Counted from the first letter of the stretch, positions 25,002 to 36,506 are shown. The stretch is 43,648 nt of DNA from an uncultured Lachnospiraceae bacterium (GCA_947627365.1 CANQVT010000021.1:1-43648); one strand, 5' to 3'. Notes: generated by a model not told the origin, from the letters alone. Made by a program: numbers and translations.

Positions 25002-25943
25002 ATGAAGCGAAATCGTTTTCACAGAACTGCCGTGGCGCTGTTTGCTCTGGTATTGCTTGTCGGCTCCGGCTGTGGCAGGCAGTCATCCGAAACCTCCGCT
25101 GATCTGACGGAAAAGCCGGAATACATCCCCGGCAAGACCAATGTGCTGACACCGGAATTCGGACAGGAGAATACGACAGAGGCCGGGCCTCTCAAGCTCG
25201 ACTTTTCCCATGCGAATCAAGGCTATTTCATGGGTGTTCTCTCTGAAGAGGGGGAGAAAATCAATCTCCAGGTGACAGGCCCCGACGGAATTGAATACAA
25301 ATATTTTCTGGAGGAGGCCAATGTAAACACCGCATTCCCCTTCACTGCGGGAAGCGGGGATTACATAATCCTCGGCTACCAGAACATCGGCGGCGATCAG
25401 TATGCTTCTTTGCTTGCTTATGCCGTAACGGTAGAACTTGAAAACGATTTTCTTCCTTTTTTATATCCGAACCAATATGTCGACTTCACCCAGGACAGCA
25501 AAGCCGTCCGGCTGGCCGGTGAGCTCTCCGCCGACTGCGAATCCGATCTCGACGCGCTGACAGCAATCTACAGCTATGTGACAGAGCATGTCATATACGA
25601 CGATCTGAAAGCCGCTACTGTTGAGACCGGATACCTCCCGGATATTGATGAGACGCTGGAGACCGGAAAGGGAATCTGCTTTGACTATGCGGCGCTGACG
25701 GCTTCCATGCTGCGCGCACTGTCGATCCCCGCGCGCCTGAACATCGGGTACAGCGGTGATGTGCGCCACGCTTGGGTCGACGTTTATATCGAGTCGGTTG
25801 GCTGGGTCCGCAAGGCCGTCCAGTTTAACGGAAACGAATGGGAAATGATGGATCCCACCTTCGCCGCGGCGCTCGGCGACGACGAGCTGACGAACGATTA
25901 TGTCGGCGATGGGGAAAATTATTCGTTACAATATATACGATAG
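25002..25943 (+). CDS. Transglutaminase-like lipoprotein
   Basis: The product is 313 residues from the ATG at 25002. That start gives a textbook lipoprotein signal (Lys/Arg start, hydrophobic core, VGSGC lipobox), whereas an upstream in-frame ATG at 24879 would spoil it. The C-terminal half is a transglutaminase-like domain (PF01841) with the triad Cys in GKGICFDYAALTASML, His in VRHAWVDVY and Asp in MMDPTF. The N-terminal half (about 45-150) looks like a beta domain of unknown type. Such proteins are exported and membrane-anchored and act as proteases or cross-linking enzymes. The GAGGGAG site is 15 nt from the start, so translation may be weak. The pilus-like operon begins 199 nt downstream. 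Confidence 0.8.
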   Translation: MKRNRFHRTAVALFALVLLVGSGCGRQSSETSADLTEKPEYIPGKTNVLTPEFGQENTTEAGPLKLDFSHANQGYFMGVLSEEGEKINLQVTGPDGIEYKYFLEEANVNTAFPFTAGSGDYIILGYQNIGGDQYASLLAYAVTVELENDFLPFLYPNQYVDFTQDSKAVRLAGELSADCESDLDALTAIYSYVTEHVIYDDLKAATVETGYLPDIDETLETGKGICFDYAALTASMLRALSIPARLNIGYSGDVRHAWVDVYIESVGWVRKAVQFNGNEWEMMDPTFAAALGDDELTNDYVGDGENYSLQYIR

Positions 25944-25959
25944 CAACGAGCCGTGCAAA

Positions 25960-26118
25960 TACGGTGGAACGCGAAATGCCTGCTTGCAGGCCATTTCGCG
26001 AGACAGTGTATTTATAGGGCGACGCAATCGCTCTCTGAAAGAGGGCGATGCCGCCCCGGCGAGGGGCCCGTAACTGAGAAAAGCCGCAGGCTTTTCGAAG
26101 TAGCGCGGCTCATTACAC
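25960..26118 (+). repeat. Family-1 dispersed repeat, copy 2, within a hairpin cluster
   Basis: Positions 26019-26070 are the reverse complement of the family-1 block at 19434-19486 (47/52). Flanking it are a long hairpin, CGCGAAATG-CCTGC with GCAGG-C-CATTTCGCG (about 25971-26001), and AAAAGCC-GCA-GGCTTTT (about 26079-26095). No frame with a ribosome binding site fills this gap between the transglutaminase gene and the pilus-like operon. Confidence 0.7.
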
Positions 26119-26142
26119 GAACAAGGGAAAGGTTGTATAATA

Positions 26143-27183
26143 ATGAAGAAAATGTTGACAGACAGCGAACTTTCCGCATTTGCGGAGCAGCTTGCCATGA
26201 TCCTGCACTCCGGCATTTCGACGCTTGAGGGAGTCATGATCATGCGGGACGATACCCCTCAGGGCCCGGGAAGAGAAATCCTCGACGCCGTCTACCAGTC
26301 TCTGGAGGAGACCGGCGATCTGGCAGACGCTCTCGAAAGCACAGAGGTCTTCCCGGAATATTTTACCCGCATGACGCAGATTGCGGAGCGCAGCGGCACA
26401 CTCGAGGATGTGATGTCCTCTCTCTTTGAATATTATAGCCGCCAATCCACACTGATGCGCAGCATCCGCGACGCGCTCACGTATCCGCTTATTCTGCTGA
26501 CCATGCTGTTCGCGGTGCTCATCGTACTGATGACGCAAGTTATGCCGGTATTCCGCGAGGTGTTCGACCAGCTTGGCATTGAGATGACCGGCATCTCTGC
26601 CGCAGTATTTCGAATCTCCGGGATTGTGCAGCGCGTATCGGCCGTCATTCTTGTCGCAGTCGTCATTCTGGTGATCGCTTCCCTTGTCATGCTGCGCACG
26701 GGAAAGGGCGCCCCGATTCTCACTTCAGCTGTTACTCGGCTTCCGCTCGGCCGCAGGATCGCCCGGCTGCTGGCGACCTCGCGCTTCTGCAAAGCGCTTG
26801 CGCTCTCTCTGCACAGCGGGCTTGATATGGGAGAAAGCTTTGAGCTCGCCAACTCCCTGACAAAGCACGACGAATTCGAGAAAAGCGTCAAACAGGCAAA
26901 CGAATTGATGGAGCAGGGAAACGATCTCTCCACGGCCCTGCGCGACGCAGGCATTATCACCGGATTGAATGCGCGCATGGTCACAATCGGTTTCCGTACC
27001 GGCACCGCCGAGATCGCGCTTGACCAGATTTCCGACAACTGCCAGGATGAGGCCGACGTGCGCATCCAGTCCGCAGTCAACATGCTGGAGCCGACTCTGA
27101 CGGCGATTTTGTCCATTCTCACTGGATTGATTCTCGTATCCGTCATGCTGCCGCTTCTTGGCGTGATGGCGAACATTGGCTGA
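26143..27183 (+). CDS. pilC: PilC/GspF-type inner-membrane platform protein
   Basis: The 346-residue protein has two T2SSF domains (PF00482), each opening with a soluble helical bundle and closing with membrane helices. The first repeat (about 8-130) reads LSAFAEQLAMILHSGISTLEGV...AERSGTLEDVM. The second (about 205-330) reads RFCKALALSLHSGLDMGESFELA...IGFRTGTAEIAL. Helices lie near 115-140, 165-187 and 318-342. GspF/PilC anchors the ATPase and pulls pilin assembly. It is shorter than Gram-negative PilC (about 400), lacking much of the N-terminus. A weak AAAGG precedes the start. It heads a six-gene unit with small pseudopilin-like proteins and PilT. Confidence 0.88.
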   Translation: MKKMLTDSELSAFAEQLAMILHSGISTLEGVMIMRDDTPQGPGREILDAVYQSLEETGDLADALESTEVFPEYFTRMTQIAERSGTLEDVMSSLFEYYSRQSTLMRSIRDALTYPLILLTMLFAVLIVLMTQVMPVFREVFDQLGIEMTGISAAVFRISGIVQRVSAVILVAVVILVIASLVMLRTGKGAPILTSAVTRLPLGRRIARLLATSRFCKALALSLHSGLDMGESFELANSLTKHDEFEKSVKQANELMEQGNDLSTALRDAGIITGLNARMVTIGFRTGTAEIALDQISDNCQDEADVRIQSAVNMLEPTLTAILSILTGLILVSVMLPLLGVMANIG

Positions 27184-27207
27184 GTTTCAGATAAAACGGA
27201 GGTTGTC

Positions 27208-27561
27208 ATGAATCGTTTTTCGCAAAAAAACTCTTCATCCCATCTGCTGCGCCGTGCGATCACATCAATCGCCGGAATGTGCCTCGCCATAGCGATCCTG
27301 CTGTGGGGAGTCTCGGCTGTGCGCACGTCCTCGGACAGAAGTCAGATCGACAGCCTGCAACAGGCCATTCTCCGCAGCGCGGTTCATTGTTACGCAATGA
27401 AGGGACGTTATCCCGAGAGCCTCGACTACATAAAAGAACACTACGGTATCAGATGGGATCCTGACAAATACCTGGTTGACTATGAGATCACTGGCGCCAA
27501 CCTGATGCCGGATGTCACCATCTTCCCGATCGCGAACAAGGAGGCGCCGCATGCAGATTAA
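27208..27561 (+). CDS. Small single-TM pseudopilin-like protein (GspG-like C-terminal half)
   Basis: The 117-residue protein has a basic N-terminus, one membrane helix (about 18-38), and a stretch LQQAILRSAVHCYAMKGRYP that resembles the first globular part of major pseudopilins. A KYLVDY beta segment follows. The helix lacks a clear Gly/Glu+5 prepilin cleavage motif, so processing is doubtful. GGAGG lies 5 nt upstream. It overlaps the next gene and follows the GspF-like gene by 24 nt. The role as a pilin-like subunit is inferred from topology and context. Confidence 0.6.
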   Translation: MNRFSQKNSSSHLLRRAITSIAGMCLAIAILLWGVSAVRTSSDRSQIDSLQQAILRSAVHCYAMKGRYPESLDYIKEHYGIRWDPDKYLVDYEITGANLMPDVTIFPIANKEAPHAD

Positions 27562-28060
27562 ACAGAAAAAACACTCGATTGATTCGCTTTTTTCTTTCCT
27601 GCTGCTCCTGATCTTCTGCCTGTTCACGTTGATGCTTTCAGGAATGGGATCCACGATCTATCGAAACGGGACAGCTTATCTGAACGAAAACTATACCTCG
27701 CGTACCGCCGTCGCATATGTTGCAGAAAAAGTACGTCAGCACAATGAGGCAGGAGCTATATTTATGGCCTCAGTCAATGCAGAAGCTTTGGGAGAGATAC
27801 CGGCTCTCGCACTTCGCGACACAATTGACGGAACCGCTTTTATCACTTATGTATATTTCTATGACAACGCGTTGTGTGAGTTGATGGTTCAGGAGGATCG
27901 AGCACCGGACGCCGCGATGGGCAGCCGCATTGTCGAGCTGTCCTCTCTCACCATAGAACCGGTATCCGGAACGAATCTTTTGTCCATCACTGCCATTGGC
28001 GAGGAAGGCAACACGCTCTCTGAGCTGGTTCACGTTTCCGGCGGTCTGAAAAATATATGA
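27551..28060 (+). CDS. DUF4860-like single-TM protein
   Basis: The product is 169 residues from the ATG at 27551, set by AAGGAGG 7 nt upstream and overlapping the previous gene by 11 nt. It has a Lys-rich start, one membrane helix (about 12-33), then an extracytoplasmic domain that begins YRNGTAYLNENYTSRTAVAYVAEKVRQH, much like the alpha-spine and first turn of a minor pseudopilin. I believe it belongs to the DUF4860 family, found in similar gene clusters of Clostridia; this is from memory and unchecked. No canonical prepilin cleavage site is visible. Confidence 0.6.
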   Translation: MQIKQKKHSIDSLFSFLLLLIFCLFTLMLSGMGSTIYRNGTAYLNENYTSRTAVAYVAEKVRQHNEAGAIFMASVNAEALGEIPALALRDTIDGTAFITYVYFYDNALCELMVQEDRAPDAAMGSRIVELSSLTIEPVSGTNLLSITAIGEEGNTLSELVHVSGGLKNI

Positions 28061-28127
28061 ACAACAATGCCGACAGCTGACGGATCCAAAGAAAGCTTAC
28101 ACCGACTGCAAGGCATGGAGGCCTCTT

Positions 28128-28739
28128 ATGGACAGAAACAACCGGACAGGCTCGCACCTGTTCTTCATCGAATTTATCATTGTGCTGTTTTTCTTCCTGA
28201 TCGTGAGCACTGTCTGCCTGCGCCTGTTCGCGCGCGCACACGGGATTACACAGCAGGCGGACGCTCTCTCTCACGCGCAGGCTGCGGCGGCGTCCGTTGC
28301 GGCGGTCGTGGAGGATATTCTGGCGGATGAAACTGATAATATGATAACTCTGCAGTCGGCTGCAGAATGTCTTCCAGGCGCGGCTCTGGCAACCCTGCCG
28401 GAAAATTCTTCCGGACAGGAAGGTCTCTCGATCTTTTATGATAAAGATTTTCAGCCCTGCACAGCGGACGAGGCCCGCTACCTGCTGACCGCGACACTTG
28501 AGTCGGCGAACGGACCGGACCGACAGGGCGAATCAGCCGGGCAGGACGAACAGAGTGAACCAAGCGAACAGAATGAACAAATCGGACTCATTGAGCAAAA
28601 TGAGCAGAGCAATCCAGCTGATCAAAGCAAGTCAGTAGAGACACTTTTCATCTCCGTCACGGACTATGATCATGCCCCGGTCTATGAGCTCTCAGTCGCC
28701 CTGTACCGCCCGATGACGCGAAAGGAGGCGCTGCAATGA
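28128..28739 (+). CDS. Pseudopilin-like protein with Glu at the +5 position
   Basis: The 203-residue protein starts after GGAGG (6 nt). Its N-terminus, RTGSH followed by LFFIEFIIVLFFFLIV, mirrors a type IV prepilin helix: if cut after His10, Glu falls at +5. The residue before the cut is His rather than the usual Gly. The exported part has a QADALSHAQAAAASVAAVVEDILAD helix, then a Glu/Gln/Ser-rich low-complexity stretch (about 128-165, repeated EQNEQ/EQSN units) and a short beta end. It overlaps the next gene by 4 nt. It is probably a minor pseudopilin of this system (inference). Confidence 0.55.
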   Translation: MDRNNRTGSHLFFIEFIIVLFFFLIVSTVCLRLFARAHGITQQADALSHAQAAAASVAAVVEDILADETDNMITLQSAAECLPGAALATLPENSSGQEGLSIFYDKDFQPCTADEARYLLTATLESANGPDRQGESAGQDEQSEPSEQNEQIGLIEQNEQSNPADQSKSVETLFISVTDYDHAPVYELSVALYRPMTRKEALQ

Positions 28740-29248
28740 GAAAGACTTCCGGCGTCTCTTTGATGCTTCTGATCTTCCTGTCGCTGTGCCTGATCATCTT
28801 CTCGCTGCTATCCCTGTCCGGGGCAGTCGCAGACGAAACTCTGAGCAGCCAGGCGGCGGATCGCACAGAAGAATACTACGCCGCTGTGACCTCCGCGAAC
28901 GAATTACTCTCGCAGATTGACGCGCAGCTTGCCGTATATCTTCAAGAGGCTGAGAATTCCGAATCAACAGAGAAATCCGCGTATCTTCAGCTCTGCAGCC
29001 GGATCAGCGAGGACGTGTCAGGCGTTACCTGGGATGAAAGTGAAGAAAGCAATGCCGATCGCGGTACAATCTCATTCTCTGTCGATGTAGACAGCGAACA
29101 GATCCTGCAGGTTCAGCTTGACATATCATATCCGGCCTCTGACGACGATACGCTGTACCATATTCAGACCTGGAAGATCGTCAACACCGGCGACTGGAAC
29201 GCGGACAACAGCATGAATCTTTTCCGCAGCGGAAAAAACCCGCAATAG
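28736..29248 (+). CDS. GspK-like minor pseudopilin candidate
   Basis: The 170-residue protein opens MRKTSG followed by VSLMLLIFLSLCLIIFSL. This is a short basic leader ending in Gly6 and a hydrophobic helix without Glu at +5, the exception known for GspK-type tip pseudopilins. The exported part includes a Gln/Glu-rich helix (about 38-75) and beta strands. AAAGGAGG lies 7 nt upstream, and the start overlaps the stop of the previous gene (ATGA), implying coupled translation. It is much shorter than GspK, so the resemblance is limited to the N-terminus. Confidence 0.5.
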   Translation: MRKTSGVSLMLLIFLSLCLIIFSLLSLSGAVADETLSSQAADRTEEYYAAVTSANELLSQIDAQLAVYLQEAENSESTEKSAYLQLCSRISEDVSGVTWDESEESNADRGTISFSVDVDSEQILQVQLDISYPASDDDTLYHIQTWKIVNTGDWNADNSMNLFRSGKNPQ

Positions 29249-29323
29249 GTTGTTTTTGTATACGCACAAAATAATACTTCATTCGCAGATACATTGCGAA
29301 ACAGAAAAAGGAGTCCTGATCTT

Positions 29324-30388
29324 ATGAACGAAATGACGAATGCGACGGCGATCCTTACCTCAGCGACACAGGCAAAGGCTTCCGATATTTTTATTGTAGC
29401 CGGTCTTGCACTGAGTTATAAGGTAAACGGAGAGATCCGCTCGGAGGGCGAACGATTGATGCCGGCCGACACAGAGGCGCTGATCCGGGATATCTATCAC
29501 CTGGCAGGCGACCGTTCCATGGAAAAATTTCTCGAATACGGCGACGACGACTTTTCCTTCGCTATCCCCGGCCTGTCGCGTTTCCGCGTCAGCACATACA
29601 AACAGCGCGGCTCTCTCGCCGCGGTGATCCGTGTGATCGTCTTTGAGCTGCCGCGTCCGGAGGAGCTCGGCATCCCGCCAATCGTGCTCAGTCTCACAGA
29701 TATCACGAAAGGTCTCGTCCTCGTGACCGGTCCCGCCGGCAGCGGTAAATCCACAACGCTCGCCTGTCTCGTGGATCGCATCAACGCCACCCGCGAAGAC
29801 CATATCATCACGCTGGAGGATCCGCTGGAATTTCTGCACCGCCATAAAAAGAGCATCGTCAGCCAGCGCGAGATTTCGACGGACACAGAGAATTACCTGA
29901 CCGCTCTGCGCGCGGCGCTGCGCCAGAGTCCGGACGTCATACTGCTGGGCGAGATGCGTGACCACGAGACAATCCAGACAGCCATGACGGCTGCGGAAAC
30001 CGGGCATCTCGTGCTCTCCAGCCTGCACACAATCGGCGCAGCCAACACGATCAGCCGTATCGTCGACGTGTTCGATTCCTCACAGCAGCACCAGATCGCG
30101 GTGCAGCTTTCGATGGTTCTGCGCGCGGTCGTGTCGCAGCAGCTCGTCCCGGCGGTAGGCGGCGGCATGATCCCGGCGTTCGAGATCATGATCATGACCC
30201 CGGCCATCAGCAACATGATCCGCGACAACAAGATGCATCAGATCGAGGGTATTATCTACACCTCCGCGAAGGAGGACATGATCTCGATGGACAACAGCCT
30301 GTACCAGCTCTTTAAGGCTGGCCGTATCACCCGTGACACTGCTTTGCAGTATTGTACGAACGTCGAAATGATGCGGAAGAAAATATAA
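29324..30388 (+). CDS. pilT: PilT-type secretion/twitching ATPase
   Basis: The product is 354 residues from the ATG at 29324, set by AAAGGAG. It shows all hexameric secretion ATPase motifs: Walker A GPAGSGKST (136-144), an Asp box (HIITLEDPLE), Walker B (ILLGEMRD) and a His box (GHLVLSSLHTIGA). The PilT-specific C-terminal AIRNLIRE-like helix reads AISNMIRDNKMHQ, which separates it from PilB/GspE; the zinc-binding CxxC motif of PilB is absent. PilT normally retracts pili. Here it is the only motor in the operon, so it may drive extension as well, or an extension ATPase may be encoded elsewhere. Confidence 0.92.
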   Translation: MNEMTNATAILTSATQAKASDIFIVAGLALSYKVNGEIRSEGERLMPADTEALIRDIYHLAGDRSMEKFLEYGDDDFSFAIPGLSRFRVSTYKQRGSLAAVIRVIVFELPRPEELGIPPIVLSLTDITKGLVLVTGPAGSGKSTTLACLVDRINATREDHIITLEDPLEFLHRHKKSIVSQREISTDTENYLTALRAALRQSPDVILLGEMRDHETIQTAMTAAETGHLVLSSLHTIGAANTISRIVDVFDSSQQHQIAVQLSMVLRAVVSQQLVPAVGGGMIPAFEIMIMTPAISNMIRDNKMHQIEGIIYTSAKEDMISMDNSLYQLFKAGRITRDTALQYCTNVEMMRKKI

Positions 30389-30412
30389 ACCATCAGAATT
30401 ATATGACAAAAA

Positions 30413-30485
30413 CATAAAAAAACTGCCTTGTGCCAACGCCATTATTTTCATAACGGATACGCCGCAAGGCAGCTCTTTTTAATTC
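30413..30485. terminator. Bidirectional terminator after pilT
   Basis: CTGCCTTG (30423-30430) pairs with CAAGGCAG (30465-30472), flanked by A-rich and CTTTTT runs. It lies between the convergent pilT and secreted-protein genes. Confidence 0.75.
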
Positions 30486-30494
30486 TTTTTTCTG

Positions 30495-31451
30495 CTATTT
30501 AATTTCCATGCTCTTATTCTTTCCCTTAGTATCCGTATAGGAAATATTTACCGTACCGTTTCCAAAATAATACATTGAGTCAAGAGTTTTTATGTTTTTT
30601 ACAGTCTTCAGTGTCTTTGCCCTTCCGTTGGAAAACGTATATTTTCGGAATGTCCAGGTTTTGCTTTTCTTATTATATTCGGCAAATATAATGTTCTGCG
30701 TCAGCCATTTGTAAAAACTGGAATCAGCGCCGGAAGCATACATATTTGCGCGTACGAGCGTCTTGCTGATCTTCTTTGTCTTTCCGGTCTTTTTATCCAG
30801 AACGATCAAATCCGACACCTTTGATCCATTTTGGGAATCCATTATTTTCTGACCAGAAGAGATTGCAAGATAACGGGTGTTATACACAGAATTATCCAAC
30901 GCGTTCCATACGATAAAGGTTTTATAGAGTCTCTTCGTCTTGTTGCTGGAGAGATTTACCTTGTCAAGACAAACCGCTTTGTTTCTGTCGTCCAGCTGGA
31001 TCACATATAAACTGTTTCCAAAAACTCCTTCCAGTTTGACTTCCCGCAGGACTTTTTTGTATGTTTTCAGCGACTTTTCTTTCTTTGTTTTGATCGTATA
31101 GCAAATCAGCTTCGACTTCGTATCCACACGCCTGCAATAATAGAGCTTCGTCCCGTTTGTAGCAAACGAATTTGTCAGACCGTCAGTTGTACCCTCACTC
31201 TGAACGAGATTCTGATATCCTCCGCTCTTTTTCTTTGACCGCTGATAACAATAGGACGGATAGCCTTCAGCGTCGTAGCTTGTTTTTATCCGGTAATAAT
31301 ATGCTCCTACCTTGACCGGTTTTTCGTAGACCATTTTATAACCGGCCGCTTGAGCCTGTACGGGTCTCGCAAATACCATACAAAGCAAAACCATAAGACT
31401 TGATACAGCCAACATCCAAAAACGATTCTTGATTCCTGTTCTTTCTGACAT
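30495..31451 (-). CDS. Secreted protein of unknown function, AT-richer than its neighbours
   Basis: The 318-residue protein has a signal peptide (helix about 12-29, likely cleavage after VQAQA, near 36). The mature, Lys/Tyr-rich chain contains repeated beta-strand patterns (TKLYYCRRVDTKSKLICYTIKTKK, NSLYVIQLDDRNKAVCLDKV, KVSDLIVLDKKTGKTKKIS). These suggest a beta-propeller-like or DUF5050-like fold; this is inferred from the look of the sequence only. No catalytic motif is seen. AGGAGG precedes the ATG by 9 nt. It lies 24 nt after atpC on the same strand with no terminator between, so it may ride on the ATP synthase transcript. Its base composition suggests a different origin. Confidence 0.7.
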   Translation of the reverse strand: MSERTGIKNRFWMLAVSSLMVLLCMVFARPVQAQAAGYKMVYEKPVKVGAYYYRIKTSYDAEGYPSYCYQRSKKKSGGYQNLVQSEGTTDGLTNSFATNGTKLYYCRRVDTKSKLICYTIKTKKEKSLKTYKKVLREVKLEGVFGNSLYVIQLDDRNKAVCLDKVNLSSNKTKRLYKTFIVWNALDNSVYNTRYLAISSGQKIMDSQNGSKVSDLIVLDKKTGKTKKISKTLVRANMYASGADSSFYKWLTQNIIFAEYNKKSKTWTFRKYTFSNGRAKTLKTVKNIKTLDSMYYFGNGTVNISYTDTKGKNKSMEIK

Positions 31452-31475
31452 AAATACTTGCCTCCTGTTAATCTT

Positions 31476-31886
31476 TTATTTCATTTTTGAAAGCTCCAGC
31501 CGCACCAAAGCCTTCTTCAGCGCCACCTCGGCCCGGGAGGTATCGATCCTCGGATCGTGGGCCTGCAGACGACGCTCGGCGCGCTGTTCTGCCTCTCTCG
31601 CGCGGTTTTCGTCGATCTCCTCCGGCCACTCGGCGATCTCCGCCATCACGGAGATCTTATCCGGCAGGATCTCGATAAATCCGGCGTGTACGGCCGCCTC
31701 CTTGTTCTCCCCTTCGAGGTGGATCGTCATGACGCCGGGTGCAAGGATCATCGTCATCGGAATATGCCTCTTGTAGATGCCCACCTGTCCCTCGCTCGTG
31801 TTGAGCTCCAGCATGGACGCCTGCCCCTTCCAGAAGATACGATCCGGCGTGATGATCTCCAGATCAAAAAATTTGTCGTCTGCCAT
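31476..31886 (-). CDS. atpC: ATP synthase F1 epsilon subunit
   Basis: The 136-residue protein has the N-terminal beta sandwich of epsilon (FDLEIITPDRIFWKGQASMLELNTSEGQVGIYKRHIPM) and a C-terminal two-helix domain with ENRAREAEQRAERRL. Epsilon forms the central stalk with gamma and inhibits ATP hydrolysis. It is the last atp gene, 80 nt after atpD. Confidence 0.95.
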   Translation of the reverse strand: MADDKFFDLEIITPDRIFWKGQASMLELNTSEGQVGIYKRHIPMTMILAPGVMTIHLEGENKEAAVHAGFIEILPDKISVMAEIAEWPEEIDENRAREAEQRAERRLQAHDPRIDTSRAEVALKKALVRLELSKMK

Positions 31887-31966
31887 AGTACGTCTCCATT
31901 TCTTTCACCTGTTTCGGACAAAACTTCTTTTCTGAACTTTTATCCGGCGCAAAGTTCAAACGGCGC

Positions 31967-33373
<1,407 letters not shown>

Positions 33374-33415
33374 TTACAACGGCACCCGCCGCATACACGC
33401 GAGAACTTTGTTCCC

Positions 33416-34285
33416 TCATGAGATGGCGTTCGCCCCCGCGATGATCTCCGTCAGCTCCTGCGTGATCGAGCCCTGGCGCGCGCGGTTGTACTGCAGCGTC
33501 AGCTTGTCGATCATCTCTTCCGCATTGCTCGTCGCGGAGTCCATTGCCTGCATGCGGGCGCCGTTCTCACTGGCGACCGCCTCGACCAGCGCACCATAGA
33601 TAATGCTGGTCATGTATTTCGGAATGATTACATCCAGAGCCTCTTCCTCTTCCGGCTCGTAGTTCATCAATGTATGATCCGCCGCCTTCTCCCGCGCCGC
33701 CGCAAGATCCTCCTCGCGGACCTCCACCGGGAGCAGCTTCAGCAGCTGCGGCTCGTGGACCACCGTATTCTTGAAATAAGTATACGCGAGATAGATCTCC
33801 CCGATCTCACCCGCCGAGAAAAGTCTGAGGACCTCGTCGCAGATTTCCTTTGCGTCGGTAAACATCGGATTCTCGATCACCTCAGGGTATTCCTTCTCAA
33901 TCCGGTAATTTCTCTTCTGGAAATATTCTTTTCCCTTGTTGCCGACCGCGAACAGCACAACCTCCTCCGGCTCCAGCTCCGATCCTGTGACCAGCTTGAT
34001 CACGTTGGAATTGTAACCGCCCGCCAGCCCGCGGTTCGAGGTGATCAGGATCACCGCCTTCTTCGCGGATTTGTTCGCTTTCAGATACGGATGATTGATC
34101 GTCCCCGACTTGGCCAGCATGGAAGTCACCGTACTGTACATCTTGTCGAAATACGGTTTCGACCGCTCGGCGCGCGCTTTCGTCTTCTGCAGCTTGACCG
34201 TGGACACCAGCTTCATCGCCTTCGTGATCTGCTGCGTGCTCGCGATGCTGTTGCGCCGCCGCTTAATATCTCTCATCGAGGCCAT
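33416..34285 (-). CDS. atpG: ATP synthase F1 gamma subunit
   Basis: The product is 289 residues from the ATG at 34285, where AGGAGG lies 7 nt upstream; the frame extends to 34336 without support. The N-terminal MRDIKRRRNSIASTQQITKAMKLVSTVKLQK and the C-terminal RMQAMDSATSNAEEMIDKLTLQYNRARQ helices form the rotor shaft. The 131-nt gap before it, toward atpA, is unusually long and holds a family-2 repeat. Confidence 0.97.
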   Translation of the reverse strand: MASMRDIKRRRNSIASTQQITKAMKLVSTVKLQKTKARAERSKPYFDKMYSTVTSMLAKSGTINHPYLKANKSAKKAVILITSNRGLAGGYNSNVIKLVTGSELEPEEVVLFAVGNKGKEYFQKRNYRIEKEYPEVIENPMFTDAKEICDEVLRLFSAGEIGEIYLAYTYFKNTVVHEPQLLKLLPVEVREEDLAAAREKAADHTLMNYEPEEEEALDVIIPKYMTSIIYGALVEAVASENGARMQAMDSATSNAEEMIDKLTLQYNRARQGSITQELTEIIAGANAIS

Positions 34286-34319
34286 ACTTCGTCCTCCTAT
34301 CTGTTCATTCTTCACAGAT

Positions 34320-34415
34320 ATGATTCGCAAATCCATGCAAAATCGACTTCGCCGATGGATTTGCTCACCCCTGCATCATATTCTTACGGCCTCAGCAGCA
34401 AGTGCTTCGGCTTGT
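34320..34415 (+). repeat. Family-2 dispersed repeat copy inside the atp operon
   Basis: CTCAGCAGCAAGTGCTTCG (34391-34409) is identical to the reverse complement of 3201-3219. Similarity extends upstream through ATCAT-TTCT-CGG and a CATGCAAA-TCG-CTTCGC block. A GCAAATCCATG...GGATTTGC stem (about 34327-34365) is also visible. It separates atpA from atpG. Confidence 0.6.
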
Positions 34416-34416
34416 T

Positions 34417-36493
<2,077 letters not shown>

Positions 36494-36506
<13 letters not shown>

